A stretch of 64,000 nucleotides of DNA from Caulobacter hibisci (GCF_016135805.1 NZ_JADWOX010000005.1:124001-188000); one strand, 5' to 3'. Counted from the first letter of the stretch, positions 44,974 to 55,890 are shown. Notes: a model not told the origin generated them from the letters alone. Numbers and translations are program-made.

Positions 44974-45681
44974 ATGACCGCCGCCTCGGCCCCTTCCCTG
45001 TCCCTCTCCGCCGCTCGCGCCATACTGGGCGTCGCGCCCGGCGCCGACGAGCGCGAGCTGCGCGCGGCCTATCGTGAAGCCGCCAAGCGGGCCCATCCGG
45101 ACCGTCCGGGCGGCGATGCGGCCCTGTTCCGCGACGTGCTGACCGCCTATCGCCTGCTGCAGGGCGTCGAGCCGCCGACGGGCCTGGGCTTTCCGCCCAC
45201 CCCCGTGCCGACGCCGGCCATGCCCAGCCAGGCCCAGCTCGAGATCGACGCGGCCTTCGCCTTTTCCGGCGGCGCGCTGGAAGCCGAGATCGCCGGCCGC
45301 CGCCTGCGCCTGACCCTGCCCGCCGGCCTGCGCCACGGCGACACCGTGCGCGTCGGCGAGACCCTGCTGATCGTGCGGATCAAGGCCGATCCGGCCGCCC
45401 TCGTCCGCGCCAACGACCTGTGGCTGACCGTCCGCGTCGACGCCAAGGTCCTGGCCGAAGGCGGCCGCGTCGAGCTCGACACCGCCATCGGCCCGCGCAC
45501 CGTCTGGATCTCGACCAAGGCCGCCGAGCGAGGCCTGGTGCGCCTGAACGGCCAGGGCCTGCCGGCCCGCGCCGCCCATCCGGCCGGCGACCTCTTCCTG
45601 CGCCTGGAACGCGACGGCGCCGTCCACGAAAGCGCCGCCCGCTCGCAACTGAAGCGCTTCGCCGCCGCCTGGGCGGCCTGA
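44974..45681 (+). CDS. DnaJ-domain protein with short beta-rich C-terminal domain
   Basis: The 235 residues include an N-terminal J domain (LSAARAILGVAPGADERELR, HPD in RAHPDRPGGDAALFR) that would stimulate a DnaK-type ATPase. The C-terminal part from about residue 80 is beta-rich and resembles the CTD of DnaJ/CbpA (VRVDAKVLAEGGRVELDTAI, RLNGQGLPARAAHPAGDLFL). There is no Gly/Phe-rich or zinc-finger segment. It is therefore a small CbpA-like co-chaperone. Its client is unknown. Confidence 0.83.
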   Translation: MTAASAPSLSLSAARAILGVAPGADERELRAAYREAAKRAHPDRPGGDAALFRDVLTAYRLLQGVEPPTGLGFPPTPVPTPAMPSQAQLEIDAAFAFSGGALEAEIAGRRLRLTLPAGLRHGDTVRVGETLLIVRIKADPAALVRANDLWLTVRVDAKVLAEGGRVELDTAIGPRTVWISTKAAERGLVRLNGQGLPARAAHPAGDLFLRLERDGAVHESAARSQLKRFAAAWAA

Positions 45682-45766
45682 AGTCCAGCCGACTTCACAA
45701 CTTGGCTTGACCTCCCGGAGGGCGCGAGGCTGAGCTGGAGCCTGGCCTACACAGCCGGGACAAAAC

Positions 45767-46039
45767 ATGCTCACGGTTTCCTCGCGCGGCCTGCGGATCG
45801 TGGTCTGGTGGGCTGTCTGCATGGCCGCCGCCGCGAGCCCGGGCTGGTATCTGCTCGCCGCGCCGTCCGCTCTGTCCGTGAAGGCGTTCGCCACCCTGGC
45901 GGCCATCACGCTGGCCCTGGCGGCGCTGCTGTTGCGGCCCGGCTTCCTGGCGATCGTGAGCGGCCTTTTCTCAGCCGTCGTCGGCGCAATCGCCCTGCTG
46001 TGGACCGCCGCCTACATCGTCACGCACCATTTCTCGTGA
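45767..46039 (+). CDS. small membrane protein, unknown function
   Basis: The 90 residues are mostly hydrophobic, with three probable membrane helices (about 8-28, 37-53 and 60-82). It starts at ATG 45767 with only a weak RBS (CCGGGAC). It lies just upstream of the ohr promoter. No named family was seen and the call is tentative. Confidence 0.5.
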   Translation: MLTVSSRGLRIVVWWAVCMAAAASPGWYLLAAPSALSVKAFATLAAITLALAALLLRPGFLAIVSGLFSAVVGAIALLWTAAYIVTHHFS

Positions 46040-46085
46040 GGCCCGAGAAAAACCGATGGCCTTGCCCTTGCATTTATATCGTACG

Positions 46086-46096
46086 CGATTAAATCG
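46086..46096. promoter_or_regulatory. inverted repeat upstream of ohr-ohrR
   Basis: CGATT-A-AATCG is a perfect palindrome within an AT-rich stretch (46070-46110) 33 bases before ohr. An adjacent ATCG..CGAT pair (46078-46089) overlaps it. OhrR repressors bind AT-rich palindromes at such positions, so autoregulation is inferred, but the site does not match the Xanthomonas OhrR box. Confidence 0.45.
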
Positions 46097-46128
46097 TAAT
46101 CACTAATTCAATCGCAGGAGCGAACCCC

Positions 46129-46545
46129 ATGAGCACTCTCTATCAAACCCGCGCCACGGCCACCGGCGGTCGCGAAGGCGGCGTCCGTAGCGACGACGGC
46201 CTGCTGGACGTGCGCCTGGCCATGCCCAAGGCCCTGGGCGGCAAGGAAGACGGCACCAATCCCGAGCAGCTGTTCGCGGCCGGCTACGCCGCCTGCTTCC
46301 AGAGCGCCCTCGCCTTCGTGGCCCGCCAGCAGAAGATCCCGCTGACCGGTTCGACCGTCACCGGCGTTGTCGGCCTGGCGGCGCAGGAGGTCGGCTTCAA
46401 GCTGGAAGTGGCGCTGGAGATCGAGACGCAAGGGCTTTCGCAGGAAGCGGCCGAAGCCCTGGTTGCCACGGCGCACCAGGTCTGCCCCTATTCCAACGCC
46501 ACTCGCGGCAATATCGACGTCGCCCTCAGCGTAAAGGCCGCATGA
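46129..46545 (+). CDS. ohr: organic hydroperoxide resistance protein Ohr
   Basis: Ohr is a thiol peroxidase of the OsmC/Ohr fold that reduces organic hydroperoxides with lipoyl or thiol donors. The 138 residues contain both redox cysteines, in GYAACFQSALAF and AHQVCPYSNATRGN. AGGAG lies eight bases before the ATG. The stop overlaps the ohrR start (ATGA), so the peroxidase gene comes first in the operon, unlike arrangements where ohrR is separate. Confidence 0.95.
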   Translation: MSTLYQTRATATGGREGGVRSDDGLLDVRLAMPKALGGKEDGTNPEQLFAAGYAACFQSALAFVARQQKIPLTGSTVTGVVGLAAQEVGFKLEVALEIETQGLSQEAAEALVATAHQVCPYSNATRGNIDVALSVKAA

Positions 46546-46991
46546 GTTCGGAACCGGACATCTCCAAGCATGACGCGGTCGAGGTCTTGCGCCTCGACCG
46601 CCAGCTCTGCTTCGCGCTGTACAGCGCCGCCAACCGGGTGACGCGGCTCTACCGGCCGCTGCTCGACGCGCTGGGCATCACCTATCCGCAGTACCTGGCC
46701 CTGCTGGTGCTGTGGGAGAAGAGCCCGCGCACGGTCGGCGAGGTGGGCGAGGCGCTGGACCTGGAGTCCAGCACCCTCACCCCCCTGCTCAAGCGCCTGG
46801 AGACCGCCGGCCTGATCGCCCGCGGCCGCGACCCGCAGGACGAGCGGCGGGTGATCGTCTCGCTGACCCCGGCGGGCGAGGCGATGCGCGACAAGGCGCT
46901 GGAGGTGGCGGAGCAGTTCTTCTGCAAGCTGGACACCCCGCTGCCCGAGCTGATCGAGCTGCGCGAGCGGCTGAAGCGGTTGGCGGTTTAG
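46542..46991 (+). CDS. ohrR: MarR family regulator OhrR
   Basis: OhrR represses ohr until a reactive Cys is oxidised by organic hydroperoxides. The 149 residues show the sensor Cys in LRLDRQLCFALYSAAN near residue 22, the winged-helix LGITYPQYLALLVLWEKSP, and the wing RRVIVSLTPAGEAMRDKALE. The C-terminal half has another Cys in EQFFCKLDTP, in the position of the resolving Cys of the two-Cys OhrR group. It overlaps ohr by four bases. Confidence 0.93.
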   Translation: MSSEPDISKHDAVEVLRLDRQLCFALYSAANRVTRLYRPLLDALGITYPQYLALLVLWEKSPRTVGEVGEALDLESSTLTPLLKRLETAGLIARGRDPQDERRVIVSLTPAGEAMRDKALEVAEQFFCKLDTPLPELIELRERLKRLAV

Positions 46992-47026
46992 GGCGAGGGC
47001 CTCTCCGTTCCCGCCAACCCTTTACT

Positions 47027-47163
47027 CCCGTCATTCCCGCCCTTGTAGCGGGAAACCCTGGTTCCGCTTTCGCGGGAGGGGCAAGCGGATCGCTGGCGAT
47101 CCGCCCCATCCGTCCTTGCGGCTGACAGAGGGGTTCCCGCCACAAGGGCGGGAATGACGGGAG
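47027..47163. repeat. paired inverted intergenic repeat, family R3
   Basis: The arms CCCGTCATTCCCGCCCTTGT-AGCGGGAA at 47027-47060 and CCCGCCACAAGGGCGGGAATGACGG at 47127-47163 are inverted around about 65 bases. The second copy is at 48879-49016. The two copies flank the FAD oxidoreductase gene. Confidence 0.85.
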
Positions 47164-47223
47164 ATAGGGGATGGCTGCCCTGCCCCATGGCGCGGACGCG
47201 CCCAACCCGCTAAACCCGCGCCC

Positions 47224-48864
47224 ATGCTGCGTCTTTCCGAACTGAAGCTGCCCCTGGACCATGCGCCGGAGGCCATGGCCCCGGCCATTTGCGCGCGCCT
47301 GGGGATCGATCCGGCAGAGCTGCTGGACGTCAGGCTGTGGCGGCGCGCCCACGATGCGCGGAAGAAGTCGGCGATCCTGATGATCTACACGGTCGACGTC
47401 GCCCTGCGCGACGAGGCCGCCGTGCTGGCGCGCTTCGCCGCCGACCACCAGGTGCGGCCGACGCCCGACACCGACTACCGCTTCCCCGTCCGTGCGCCGG
47501 AGGGCTTCGATGGTCCGCGTCCGGTGGTGATCGGGGCCGGCCCCTGCGGCCTGTTCGCCGGGCTGATCCTGGCCCAGATGGGCTTCAAGCCGATCATCCT
47601 CGACCGCGGCAAGGTGGTGCGCGAGCGCACCAAGGACACCTGGGCCCTGTGGCGCAAGAGCGAGCTGAACCCGGAGTCCAACGTCCAGTTCGGCGAAGGC
47701 GGCGCGGGCACCTTCTCGGACGGCAAGCTCTACAGCCAGATCAAGGATCCGCGCTTCCTGGGCCGCAAGGTGCTGGAGGAGTTCGTCGCCGCCGGCGCGC
47801 CCGAGGAGATCCTGACCGAGGCCCACCCGCACATCGGCACCTTCCGCCTGGTGCACATGGTCGAGAACATCCGCGCCCTGATCGAGGGCCTGGGCGGCGA
47901 ATACCGATGGCAGCACCGGGTCGAGGACTTCGAGATCGAGACCGCCGAGGACGGCGGCCGCAGGCTGAAGGGCCTGCGCCTGTCGACCGGCGAGACGCTG
48001 GAGACCGAGCACGTGGTGCTGGCCGTCGGCCACAGCGCCCGCGACACCTTCGAGGTGCTGCACGAGCGCGGCGTCCATATCGAGGCCAAGCCGTTCTCGA
48101 TCGGGGTGCGGATCGAGCATCCGCAGTCGTGGATGGACAAGGCCCGGTTCGGGGCCTGCGCCGGCCATCCGGACCTGGGTGCGGCCGACTACAGCCTGTC
48201 GCACCACTGTTCGAACGGTCGCACGGTCTACAGCTTCTGCATGTGCCCGGGCGGCACGGTGGTGGCGGCGACCTCGGAGCCGAACCGGGTCGTGACCAAC
48301 GGCATGAGCCAGTATTCGCGCAACGAGCGCAACGCCAACTCCGGCTTCGTGGTGGCCATCGATCCCGAGCGCGACTATCCGGGCCATCCGCTGGCCGGGA
48401 TCGAATTCCAGCGCAAATGGGAGAGCCTGGCCTTCACCGCCGGCGGCGGCGACTATCGCGCCCCGGCCCAGAAGGTCGGCGACTTCCTGGCTGGCCGTCC
48501 GTCGCAAGAACTCGGCGTGGTCGAGCCTTCCTACAAGCCCGGGATCCGAATGACCGACCTGGCGGAATGCCTGCCGCCGTTCGTGCTGGAGGCCATGCGC
48601 GAGGCCCTGCCCGTCTTCGGCCGCCAGATCGCCGGCTACGACCATCCCGACGTGCTGATGACCGGGGTCGAGACCCGCACCTCCTCGCCGATCCGCATCA
48701 CCCGCGGCAAGGACGGTCAGAGCCTCAACACCGCCGGCCTGTTCCCGGCCGGCGAAGGCGCGGGCTATGCCGGGGGCATCCTCTCGGCGGGCGTCGACGG
48801 CATCAAGATCGCCGAGGCGGTGGCCGAGGCCTATGCGGCGCGCGGGTGGGCGACGGAGGTTTAA
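47224..48864 (+). CDS. FAD-dependent oxidoreductase (COG2509-type)
   Basis: The 546 residues have an N-terminal extension of about 95 residues, then the dinucleotide fold VVIGAGPCGLFAGLILAQMG and later LFPAGEGAGYAGGILSAG, which closes the FAD site. The family is the uncharacterised FAD-dependent dehydrogenase group related to COG2509, with a characteristic QFGEGGAGTFSDGKLYS. No partner gene is adjacent. It is flanked on both sides by family R3 repeats. The reaction is unknown. Confidence 0.83.
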   Translation: MLRLSELKLPLDHAPEAMAPAICARLGIDPAELLDVRLWRRAHDARKKSAILMIYTVDVALRDEAAVLARFAADHQVRPTPDTDYRFPVRAPEGFDGPRPVVIGAGPCGLFAGLILAQMGFKPIILDRGKVVRERTKDTWALWRKSELNPESNVQFGEGGAGTFSDGKLYSQIKDPRFLGRKVLEEFVAAGAPEEILTEAHPHIGTFRLVHMVENIRALIEGLGGEYRWQHRVEDFEIETAEDGGRRLKGLRLSTGETLETEHVVLAVGHSARDTFEVLHERGVHIEAKPFSIGVRIEHPQSWMDKARFGACAGHPDLGAADYSLSHHCSNGRTVYSFCMCPGGTVVAATSEPNRVVTNGMSQYSRNERNANSGFVVAIDPERDYPGHPLAGIEFQRKWESLAFTAGGGDYRAPAQKVGDFLAGRPSQELGVVEPSYKPGIRMTDLAECLPPFVLEAMREALPVFGRQIAGYDHPDVLMTGVETRTSSPIRITRGKDGQSLNTAGLFPAGEGAGYAGGILSAGVDGIKIAEAVAEAYAARGWATEV

Positions 48865-48878
48865 GCCGCTTCCCTTCT

Positions 48879-49016
48879 CCCGTCATTCCCGCCCTTGTGG
48901 CGGGAAACCCTCTATCAGCCGCAAGGGCCGAAGGGGCGGCATGCTCCGCATGCCGCTATCGCTTCACTTGCGGGCGGAACCAGGGGTTCCCGCCACAAGG
49001 GCGGGAATGACGGGAG
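48879..49016. repeat. paired inverted intergenic repeat, family R3
   Basis: The arms CCCGTCATTCCCGCCCTTGT (48879-48910) and CCCGCCACAAGGGCGGGAATGACGGG (48983-49016) match 47027-47163. The spacer is also similar. The remaining 49017-49189 shows only an AT-rich promoter-like stretch at 49050-49150. Confidence 0.85.
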
Positions 49017-49189
49017 GAAAAGAAAGCGCACCACGCACTCGAATACCGGTGCTCTCGACAATACTCGCGCAGCGCGAATTCTAGTCCACTCCCGTCAATC
49101 GCGACCAAATAACGCGAAATCATCGATATTGGAATTTAACCTCGATGCGCTAGGCTGAAGTCTAGTCGGCGTTTTCGGGGATTTCGATC

Positions 49190-50737
<1,548 letters not shown>

Positions 50738-50745
50738 GCTTAAGG

Positions 50746-50962
50746 TCCCTCTCTCTGAGAGAGAGGGCGGGGCCCGCCGCGAAGCGGTGGGTGAGAGGTT
50801 ACAGACTGTCCGAACGGAGCAACGCCGGGACGTCGGCGGTCGCGAACCTGAGAGCTTGAAGCCTTTCCTACGCAGCTAGCGGAGACTTTCCGGCAAGGGT
50901 GAAACCTCTCACCCTCCCACGCCTTTGGCGCGGGCCCCTCCCTCTCTCAAAGAGAGAGGGAG
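50746..50962. repeat. paired inverted intergenic repeat, family R2
   Basis: The arms are 50746-50798 (CCCTCTCTCTGAGAGAGAGG..GTGGGTGAGAGG) and 50903-50962 (CCTCTCACCCTCCCACGCC..CTCTCTCAAAGAGAGAGGG), inverted around about 105 bases. It lies between the convergent hybrid kinase and ahpF genes. Confidence 0.88.
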
Positions 50963-50972
50963 AAAATACCGA

Positions 50973-52553
50973 TCAGGCCGCTTCGGCCTGTTCGGCGGGA
51001 AGGCGGATCAGGTAGTCGAAGGCCGACAGCGAGGCCTTGGCGCCCTCGCCCATGGCGATGATGATCTGCTTGTACGGCGTGGTGGTCGCGTCGCCGGCCG
51101 CGAACACGCCCGGCATCGAGGTCTCGCCGCGATAGTCGACCTCGATCTCGCCGCGATTGCTCAGGGCGACGTTCGAGTCCTTCAGCCACTCGGTGTTGGG
51201 CACCAGGCCGATCTGCACGAACACGCCTTCCAGGTCGACGCGGTGAGCCGTGTCGTGGTTGCGGTCCTTGTAGGACAGGCCGCTGACCTTGGCGCCGTCG
51301 CCGTGGATCTCGGTGGTCATCGCCGAGGTGACGATAGTGACGTTGGGCAGGCTGGCGAGCTTGCGCTGCAGCACCGCATCGGCGCGCAACTGGCTATCGT
51401 ACTCGATCAGGGTGACGTGGGCGACGATGCCGGCCAGGTCGATGGCCGCCTCGACGCCGCTGTTGCCGCCGCCGATCACCGCCACGCGCTTGCCCTTGAA
51501 AAGCGGGCCGTCGCAGTGCGGGCAATAGGCCACGCCCTTGTTCTTGTACTCGGCCTCGCCGGGCACGTTGACGTTCCGCCAACGGGCGCCGGTGGACAGG
51601 ATCACGGTGCGCGACTTCAGGCTGGCGCCGTTCTCGAGCTTGACCTCGATCAGGCCGCCCGGGGTCTTCGGCGCGACCAGGCCGACGGCCTTCTGCAGGT
51701 TCATCACGTCGACGTCGTACTGCTTGACGTGCTGTTCCAGCGCCGTGGCCAACTTGGGGCCTTCGGTGTGCTGGACCGAGATGAAGTTCTCGATGGCCAT
51801 GGTGTCGAGCACCTGGCCGCCGAAGCGCTCGGCGGCGACACCGGTGCGGATGCCCTTACGGGCGGCGTAGACGGCCGCGGCCGCGCCGGCGGGACCGCCG
51901 CCGATGACCAGCACCTCGAAGGCGTCCTTGGTCTTGATCTTCTCGGCGGCGCGGGCTTCGGCGCCGGTGTCGAGCTTGGCCAGGATCTGCTCGACCTCCA
52001 TGCGGCCCTGGCCGAACGGCTGGCCGTTCAGCAGGATGGTCGGCACGGCCATGACCTGGCGCTGCTCGACTTCCGCCTGGAACAGCGCGCCGTCGATGGC
52101 GACGTGGCGGATGCGCGGGTTCAGGGCGCTCATGGTGTTCAGCGCCTGCACCACGTCGGGGCAGTTCTGGCAGGACTGCGAGAAATAGGTCTCGAAGCTG
52201 TAGTCGCCGTCCAGGCCCTTGATGCGCTCGATCACCTCGGCGTCGAGACGCGGCGGGTGGCCGCCGACGTGCAGCAGGGCCAGCACCAGCGAGGTGAACT
52301 CGTGGCCCAGCGGCAGACCGGCGAAGCGCACATCGGCGTCGCCAGCGGCGCGGGTGATGGCGAAGGACGGCTTGCGGGCGTCGTCGCCGGCCAGGTTCAG
52401 GCTGACCTTGTCGGACGTCGCGGCGACGTCTTCCAGCAGGGCCAGTATGTCCTTCGAACCCTTGTCGTCGCCGAGGGAGGCGACCAGTTCGATCGGCTGG
52501 CGCAGGTTCTGCAGGTAGGTGGTCAACTGGGTCTTCAGACCGGCGTCCAGCAT
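50973..52553 (-). CDS. ahpF: alkyl hydroperoxide reductase subunit F
   Basis: AhpF passes electrons from NADH to AhpC through two disulfide centres. The 526 residues contain an N-terminal tandem thioredoxin-fold domain with [13 protein letters not shown], then an FAD/NADH thioredoxin-reductase-like domain with [20 protein letters not shown] and the active [12 protein letters not shown]. The ATG at 52553 starts [10 protein letters not shown]; the open frame upstream is not AhpF-like. It lies 143 bases downstream of ahpC and is probably co-transcribed with it. Confidence 0.95.
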   Translation of the reverse strand: MLDAGLKTQLTTYLQNLRQPIELVASLGDDKGSKDILALLEDVAATSDKVSLNLAGDDARKPSFAITRAAGDADVRFAGLPLGHEFTSLVLALLHVGGHPPRLDAEVIERIKGLDGDYSFETYFSQSCQNCPDVVQALNTMSALNPRIRHVAIDGALFQAEVEQRQVMAVPTILLNGQPFGQGRMEVEQILAKLDTGAEARAAEKIKTKDAFEVLVIGGGPAGAAAAVYAARKGIRTGVAAERFGGQVLDTMAIENFISVQHTEGPKLATALEQHVKQYDVDVMNLQKAVGLVAPKTPGGLIEVKLENGASLKSRTVILSTGARWRNVNVPGEAEYKNKGVAYCPHCDGPLFKGKRVAVIGGGNSGVEAAIDLAGIVAHVTLIEYDSQLRADAVLQRKLASLPNVTIVTSAMTTEIHGDGAKVSGLSYKDRNHDTAHRVDLEGVFVQIGLVPNTEWLKDSNVALSNRGEIEVDYRGETSMPGVFAAGDATTTPYKQIIIAMGEGAKASLSAFDYLIRLPAEQAEAA

Positions 52554-52696
52554 GGCGCGCTCCCAAAAGGCTAGGGGGAGGAAAGGATAGGCGTTCGATT
52601 TTCGGGGGGAGGATCGAACGCGGCGAACGATCAAGAAGTTGCGCCGCCGCCCCAGAGGGGAGAGAGGAGCGGCGGCGCGGGGTAGTCCGTTAGTCT

Positions 52697-53260
52697 TTAG
52701 ATCTTGCCGACGAGGTCGAGCGAGGGGGCCAGGGTCTTTTCACCCTCTTCCCACTTGGCCGGGCAGACTTCGCCCGGGTGCGAAGCCACGTACTGGGCGG
52801 CCTTGATCTTGCGCAGCAGCTCGATGGCGTTGCGGCCGATGCCTTCGGCGGTGGTCTCGGTGAACTGGATCACGCCTTCCGGGTCGATCAGGAAGGTGCC
52901 GCGATCGGCCAGGCCCACGCCTTCGCGCATGACTTCGAAGTTGTTGGTGATCGTGCCCGAGGGGTCGCCGACCATGTGGTACTTGATCTTGCCGATGGCC
53001 GGCGAGCTGTCGTGCCAGGCCTTGTGCGAGAAGTGGGTGTCGGTCGACACGGCGTAGATCTCGACGCCCAGGCGGGTGAAGACGTCGTAGTTGTCGGCCA
53101 GGTCTTCCAGCTCGGTCGGGCAGACGAAGGTGAAGTCGGCCGGGTAGAAGAAGACCACCGACCACTTGCCCTTCAGGTCGGCGTCGCTGACCGTGACGAA
53201 CTTGCCGTCCTTGTACGATTGGGCGGTGAAGGGTTTGATCGTGGTGTTGATCAGCGACAT
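52697..53260 (-). CDS. ahpC: alkyl hydroperoxide reductase subunit C (peroxiredoxin)
   Basis: AhpC is a two-Cys peroxiredoxin that reduces peroxides. The 187 residues show the peroxidatic Cys in [18 protein letters not shown] and the resolving Cys in [16 protein letters not shown]. The ATG at 53260 begins [11 protein letters not shown], the standard AhpC start; the frame upstream is not conserved. An OxyR-like site lies 58 bases upstream. ahpF follows. Confidence 0.96.
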   Translation of the reverse strand: MSLINTTIKPFTAQSYKDGKFVTVSDADLKGKWSVVFFYPADFTFVCPTELEDLADNYDVFTRLGVEIYAVSTDTHFSHKAWHDSSPAIGKIKYHMVGDPSGTITNNFEVMREGVGLADRGTFLIDPEGVIQFTETTAEGIGRNAIELLRKIKAAQYVASHPGEVCPAKWEEGEKTLAPSLDLVGKI

Positions 53261-53317
53261 GAGACGCTCCGTTGGAAAGGATGCGTCGTAGGTATCGCGC
53301 CGCAGCAAATAGGTCCA

Positions 53318-53354
53318 ATCGATAAAATCAGTTCCAAAGATAGATCCTGCCTAT
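53318..53354. promoter_or_regulatory. OxyR-like binding site upstream of ahpC
   Basis: The pattern ATAG-N7-CTAT-N7-ATAG-N7-CTAT is met at 53318 (ATCG), 53329 (CAGT), 53340 (ATAG) and 53351 (CTAT), 13 of 16 positions with exact seven-base spacing. The two quarter-sites distal to ahpC are perfect. The match is seen; OxyR control is inferred. Confidence 0.7.
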
Positions 53355-53361
53355 CTGGGTT

Positions 53362-53541
53362 TCACGACTCCTTGCGCTGAAGCTGAGCCATGGGAAGAGC
53401 TTGCGGGCCATAGGGTTCGGCGGGCGGCAGGCAGCGGACCAGGACCTGCGCGACCAGGCTCGGATCGGCGGTGATCGCCGGCGGTTCGCCAAACAGGACG
53501 CACCACAGATCGGCCAGTTCTTCGCAGGTGCGGTCGGTCAC
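53362..53541 (-). CDS. small conserved-looking protein, unknown function
   Basis: The 59 residues start at GTG 53541, with AGAGGA six bases upstream, and end ten bases short of the OxyR-like site. The product is MTDRTCEELADLWCVLFGEP, then PAITADPSLVAQVLVRCLPP and a short polar tail. It has three Cys, no membrane segment and no known motif. It is transcribed toward ahpC. The strong RBS and good codon use support a real gene that a length cut-off would miss. Confidence 0.6.
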   Translation of the reverse strand: MTDRTCEELADLWCVLFGEPPAITADPSLVAQVLVRCLPPAEPYGPQALPMAQLQRKES

Positions 53542-53619
53542 GCGGATTCCTCTGCCTGGAGAGGAAAAGCGTTATGGCGCAGGGGGTTGCTGGTTAACGA
53601 GCGGGGCTGGAGTGAAAAT

Positions 53620-53809
53620 CCCTCTCTCATCGAGAGAGGGAGGGGCCCACGCCGAAGGCGTGGGAGGGTGATAAGTTACACTCTCTCAGGATAGGGCGTG
53701 GTCGTTCAGCCGCATTAGCCGAGCGCACAGGGTTTTCCGGCTAGCGGTGAAACCTCTCACCCTCCCACCGCTGCGCGGCGGGCCCCTCCCTCTCTCTAAG
53801 AGAGAGGGT
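53620..53809. repeat. paired inverted intergenic repeat, family R2
   Basis: The arms are 53620-53670 (CCCTCTCTCATCGAGAGAGG..GTGGGAGGGTGA) and 53752-53809 (CCTCTCACCCTCCCACCGC..CTCTCTCTAAGAGAGAGGG), inverted around about 80 bases. The spacer end (CCGGCTAGCGGTGAAACC) resembles the spacer at 50885-50905. Confidence 0.87.
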
Positions 53810-53824
53810 CTTGGAGACCCTGCC

Positions 53825-55762
53825 CTATTTCACCACCAGTTCAAACGGCGTCGCTGGCAGCCGGTTCTGGCCGTAGAGGTTCAGCACCGGGCTGTCGGCC
53901 CAGGCGAAGCGGACCTTGACGGCGGCGTAGCCGGCCGGAACCGTGAGGCGGACCTTGGCGCCCTCCACCACCGCATCGACGAAGCGGCACGACTCGGGCG
54001 CGTCGCAGAGCTCGAAGCCGGCGGGGCGCGCCGATCCGTAGACCACCGCCGGCTGGTCCAGCGTCACGACGACGTCGTCGCCGTCGCGGACGGCCGAGAC
54101 CGGCGCGGGTCCGGAGGGGTTCAGGGCCGTCTCGCCATAGGCCAGCTTGCGGGCAAGACCCGCCAGACGCAGGCCGACCTGCAGCTTGTCGGCCGGATGG
54201 ATGTCGTAGGGCGAGCCGATGTCGACGGCCGAGGCCAGGCCCGTGGTCGGGTCGGCGGCGACGGTGCGGCGCTGGACGTCGCGCAGCTCGGCCCAGCGCG
54301 AGACGCCGGGCTTGTCGACCTGCGGGCCGAAGCTGGCCAGTTGCACCATCAGGAACGGCGCGTCGGGCGCGGCGAACGCCCGGCGCCAGTCGGCGATCAG
54401 GGCCGGCATCAGGCGGGCGTATTCCGGGGCCTCGGTGACGTTGGCCTCGCCCTGGTACCAGGCGAAGCCCTTGACGCCGTACGGCGCCAGCGGGGCGATC
54501 ATGCCGTTGTGCAGGGTCGACAGGCCCGAGGCGCCGAGCCAAGGCGCATGCGGCGGCAGGCCGGTGTCGGACAGGTTGGTCGAGACCTTGTAGCGCCAGG
54601 ACGCGCCCAGCGGCACGAACGCGCCGTCGGCCAGCTTCAGCCCCTTGTCCTTGGCCGGCCCCCAGGCGCCGCCGCCGCCGCCGGCGTCGATGGCGCGCAC
54701 GGCCACGACATTGGCGCCGGCCTTCAGCACGCCGGCCGGAATGGCGTAGGCGCGCTTGGCGTCCCAGCCCTCCTGCGAGCCGACGGCGCGACCGTTGACG
54801 AAGGTGGTGTCGATGTCGTCGACCGGGCCAAGCACCAGCGTGGCCCCTTGAGCGGCCTGGGCCTTGGTCAGGGTGATGGTGGCGCGCAGCCAGATCGTGC
54901 CGTCGAAGGTTTCCAGGCCCGGATTGGTTTCCCAGAACTGCTCGGCCGGCATGGTCTTCCAGGCGCGGTCGTCGAAGTCGGGCTTGGCCCAGCCTGCGGC
55001 ATGCGGCTCGGCCTTGGCGGCCCAGCGGTCGAGCATCGCGCCCCAGCGGGCCATGCCCTTGGCCGGATCCTGGGCGTAGTCGGCCAGCACCGACAGGCCC
55101 TCGTCGTAATTGCCGAGCGCCTTGAGGCCCGGGCCGCTGATCCAGTCCTGGATCACCGAGCCGCCCCAGGTGGCGTCGATCAGGCCGACCGGGACGCCGG
55201 TGGTCTTCTTGATCTCGCGGCCCATGAACCAGCAGGCGGCCGAGAAGTTGTTGGCGCTGTCGTAGCTCGACGTCTTCCAGGCGGCGTAGGCGGGCAACTT
55301 GTCGCTGGGATGCGGCAGGCTGGTGCGGCCGGTCTGCAGCAGGCGGATCTGCGGGTCGGTGGCGCTCGCGGCCTCGGCCTCGCCCTGCAGGGCGCGGCGC
55401 AGCGGATATTCCATGTTCGACTGGCCCGAGCACAGCCAGACGTCGCCGATCAGCAGGTCGGAGACGGTCTGGGTCTCGGACCCGGCCTTGACGGTCAGGG
55501 TCAGCGGGGCGGCGCTGGCGGCGCGGGCGGGAAGATGGGCGCTCCAGCGGCCCTGGGCGTCGGCGATCGCCGTCGCGCCCTGGCCGGAAAGGTCGATGGC
55601 GACGGCGGCGTTCGGGGCGGCGACGCCCCAGACGGCGATCGGCTTGTCGCGCTGGAGCACGGCGTGGTCGGTGAACACCGAGGCCAGCAGCGGCGCGGCG
55701 GCGGCGGGCGCGGCGAAAGCGAGGGCGGCGGCCCCGGCGAGCAGGTGACGGGTCAGGCGCAC
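53825..55762 (-). CDS. exported SGNH-family (sialate O-acetylesterase-like) acetylesterase
   Basis: The 645 residues begin with a signal peptide (AGAAALAFAAPAAAA). The SGNH catalytic Ser is in LCSGQSNMEYPL and the Asp/His pair in DIHPADKLQ. The annotation sialate O-acetylesterase covers enzymes that deacetylate varied glycans; the xyloglucan acetylesterase family CE20 has this look. A jelly-roll insert (residues 260-400) is typical. The start is GTG at 55762, with GGAG seven bases upstream. It lies in a glycosidase cluster, so plant-glycan deacetylation is the likely role. Confidence 0.85.
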   Translation of the reverse strand: MRLTRHLLAGAAALAFAAPAAAAPLLASVFTDHAVLQRDKPIAVWGVAAPNAAVAIDLSGQGATAIADAQGRWSAHLPARAASAAPLTLTVKAGSETQTVSDLLIGDVWLCSGQSNMEYPLRRALQGEAEAASATDPQIRLLQTGRTSLPHPSDKLPAYAAWKTSSYDSANNFSAACWFMGREIKKTTGVPVGLIDATWGGSVIQDWISGPGLKALGNYDEGLSVLADYAQDPAKGMARWGAMLDRWAAKAEPHAAGWAKPDFDDRAWKTMPAEQFWETNPGLETFDGTIWLRATITLTKAQAAQGATLVLGPVDDIDTTFVNGRAVGSQEGWDAKRAYAIPAGVLKAGANVVAVRAIDAGGGGGAWGPAKDKGLKLADGAFVPLGASWRYKVSTNLSDTGLPPHAPWLGASGLSTLHNGMIAPLAPYGVKGFAWYQGEANVTEAPEYARLMPALIADWRRAFAAPDAPFLMVQLASFGPQVDKPGVSRWAELRDVQRRTVAADPTTGLASAVDIGSPYDIHPADKLQVGLRLAGLARKLAYGETALNPSGPAPVSAVRDGDDVVVTLDQPAVVYGSARPAGFELCDAPESCRFVDAVVEGAKVRLTVPAGYAAVKVRFAWADSPVLNLYGQNRLPATPFELVVK

Positions 55763-55810
55763 GCGTGGTCTCCGCTGCTTCAAGCTTACAATTCGCCCTC
55801 CCCCTCGGAG

Positions 55811-55890
55811 GCCATCGCCCGCTTCATGCGGGCGACCCAAGCTGAATCGGCAGGCTCGGCTTGGGTCGCCCGGACAAGCCGGGCGATGAC
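55811..55890. repeat. intergenic inverted repeat, family R4
   Basis: GCCATCGCCCGCTTCATGCG with GGCGACCCAAGC is followed by CTTGGGTCGCCCGGACAAGC and CGGGCGATGAC. It matches 18255-18350. It lies between two genes of the glycosidase cluster. Confidence 0.85.

Noticed and set aside
53825..55762. Sialic-acid metabolism
   Set aside because: The family name sialate O-acetylesterase suggests it, but no sialic-acid catabolic gene is nearby, and the glycosidase context points to plant glycans.
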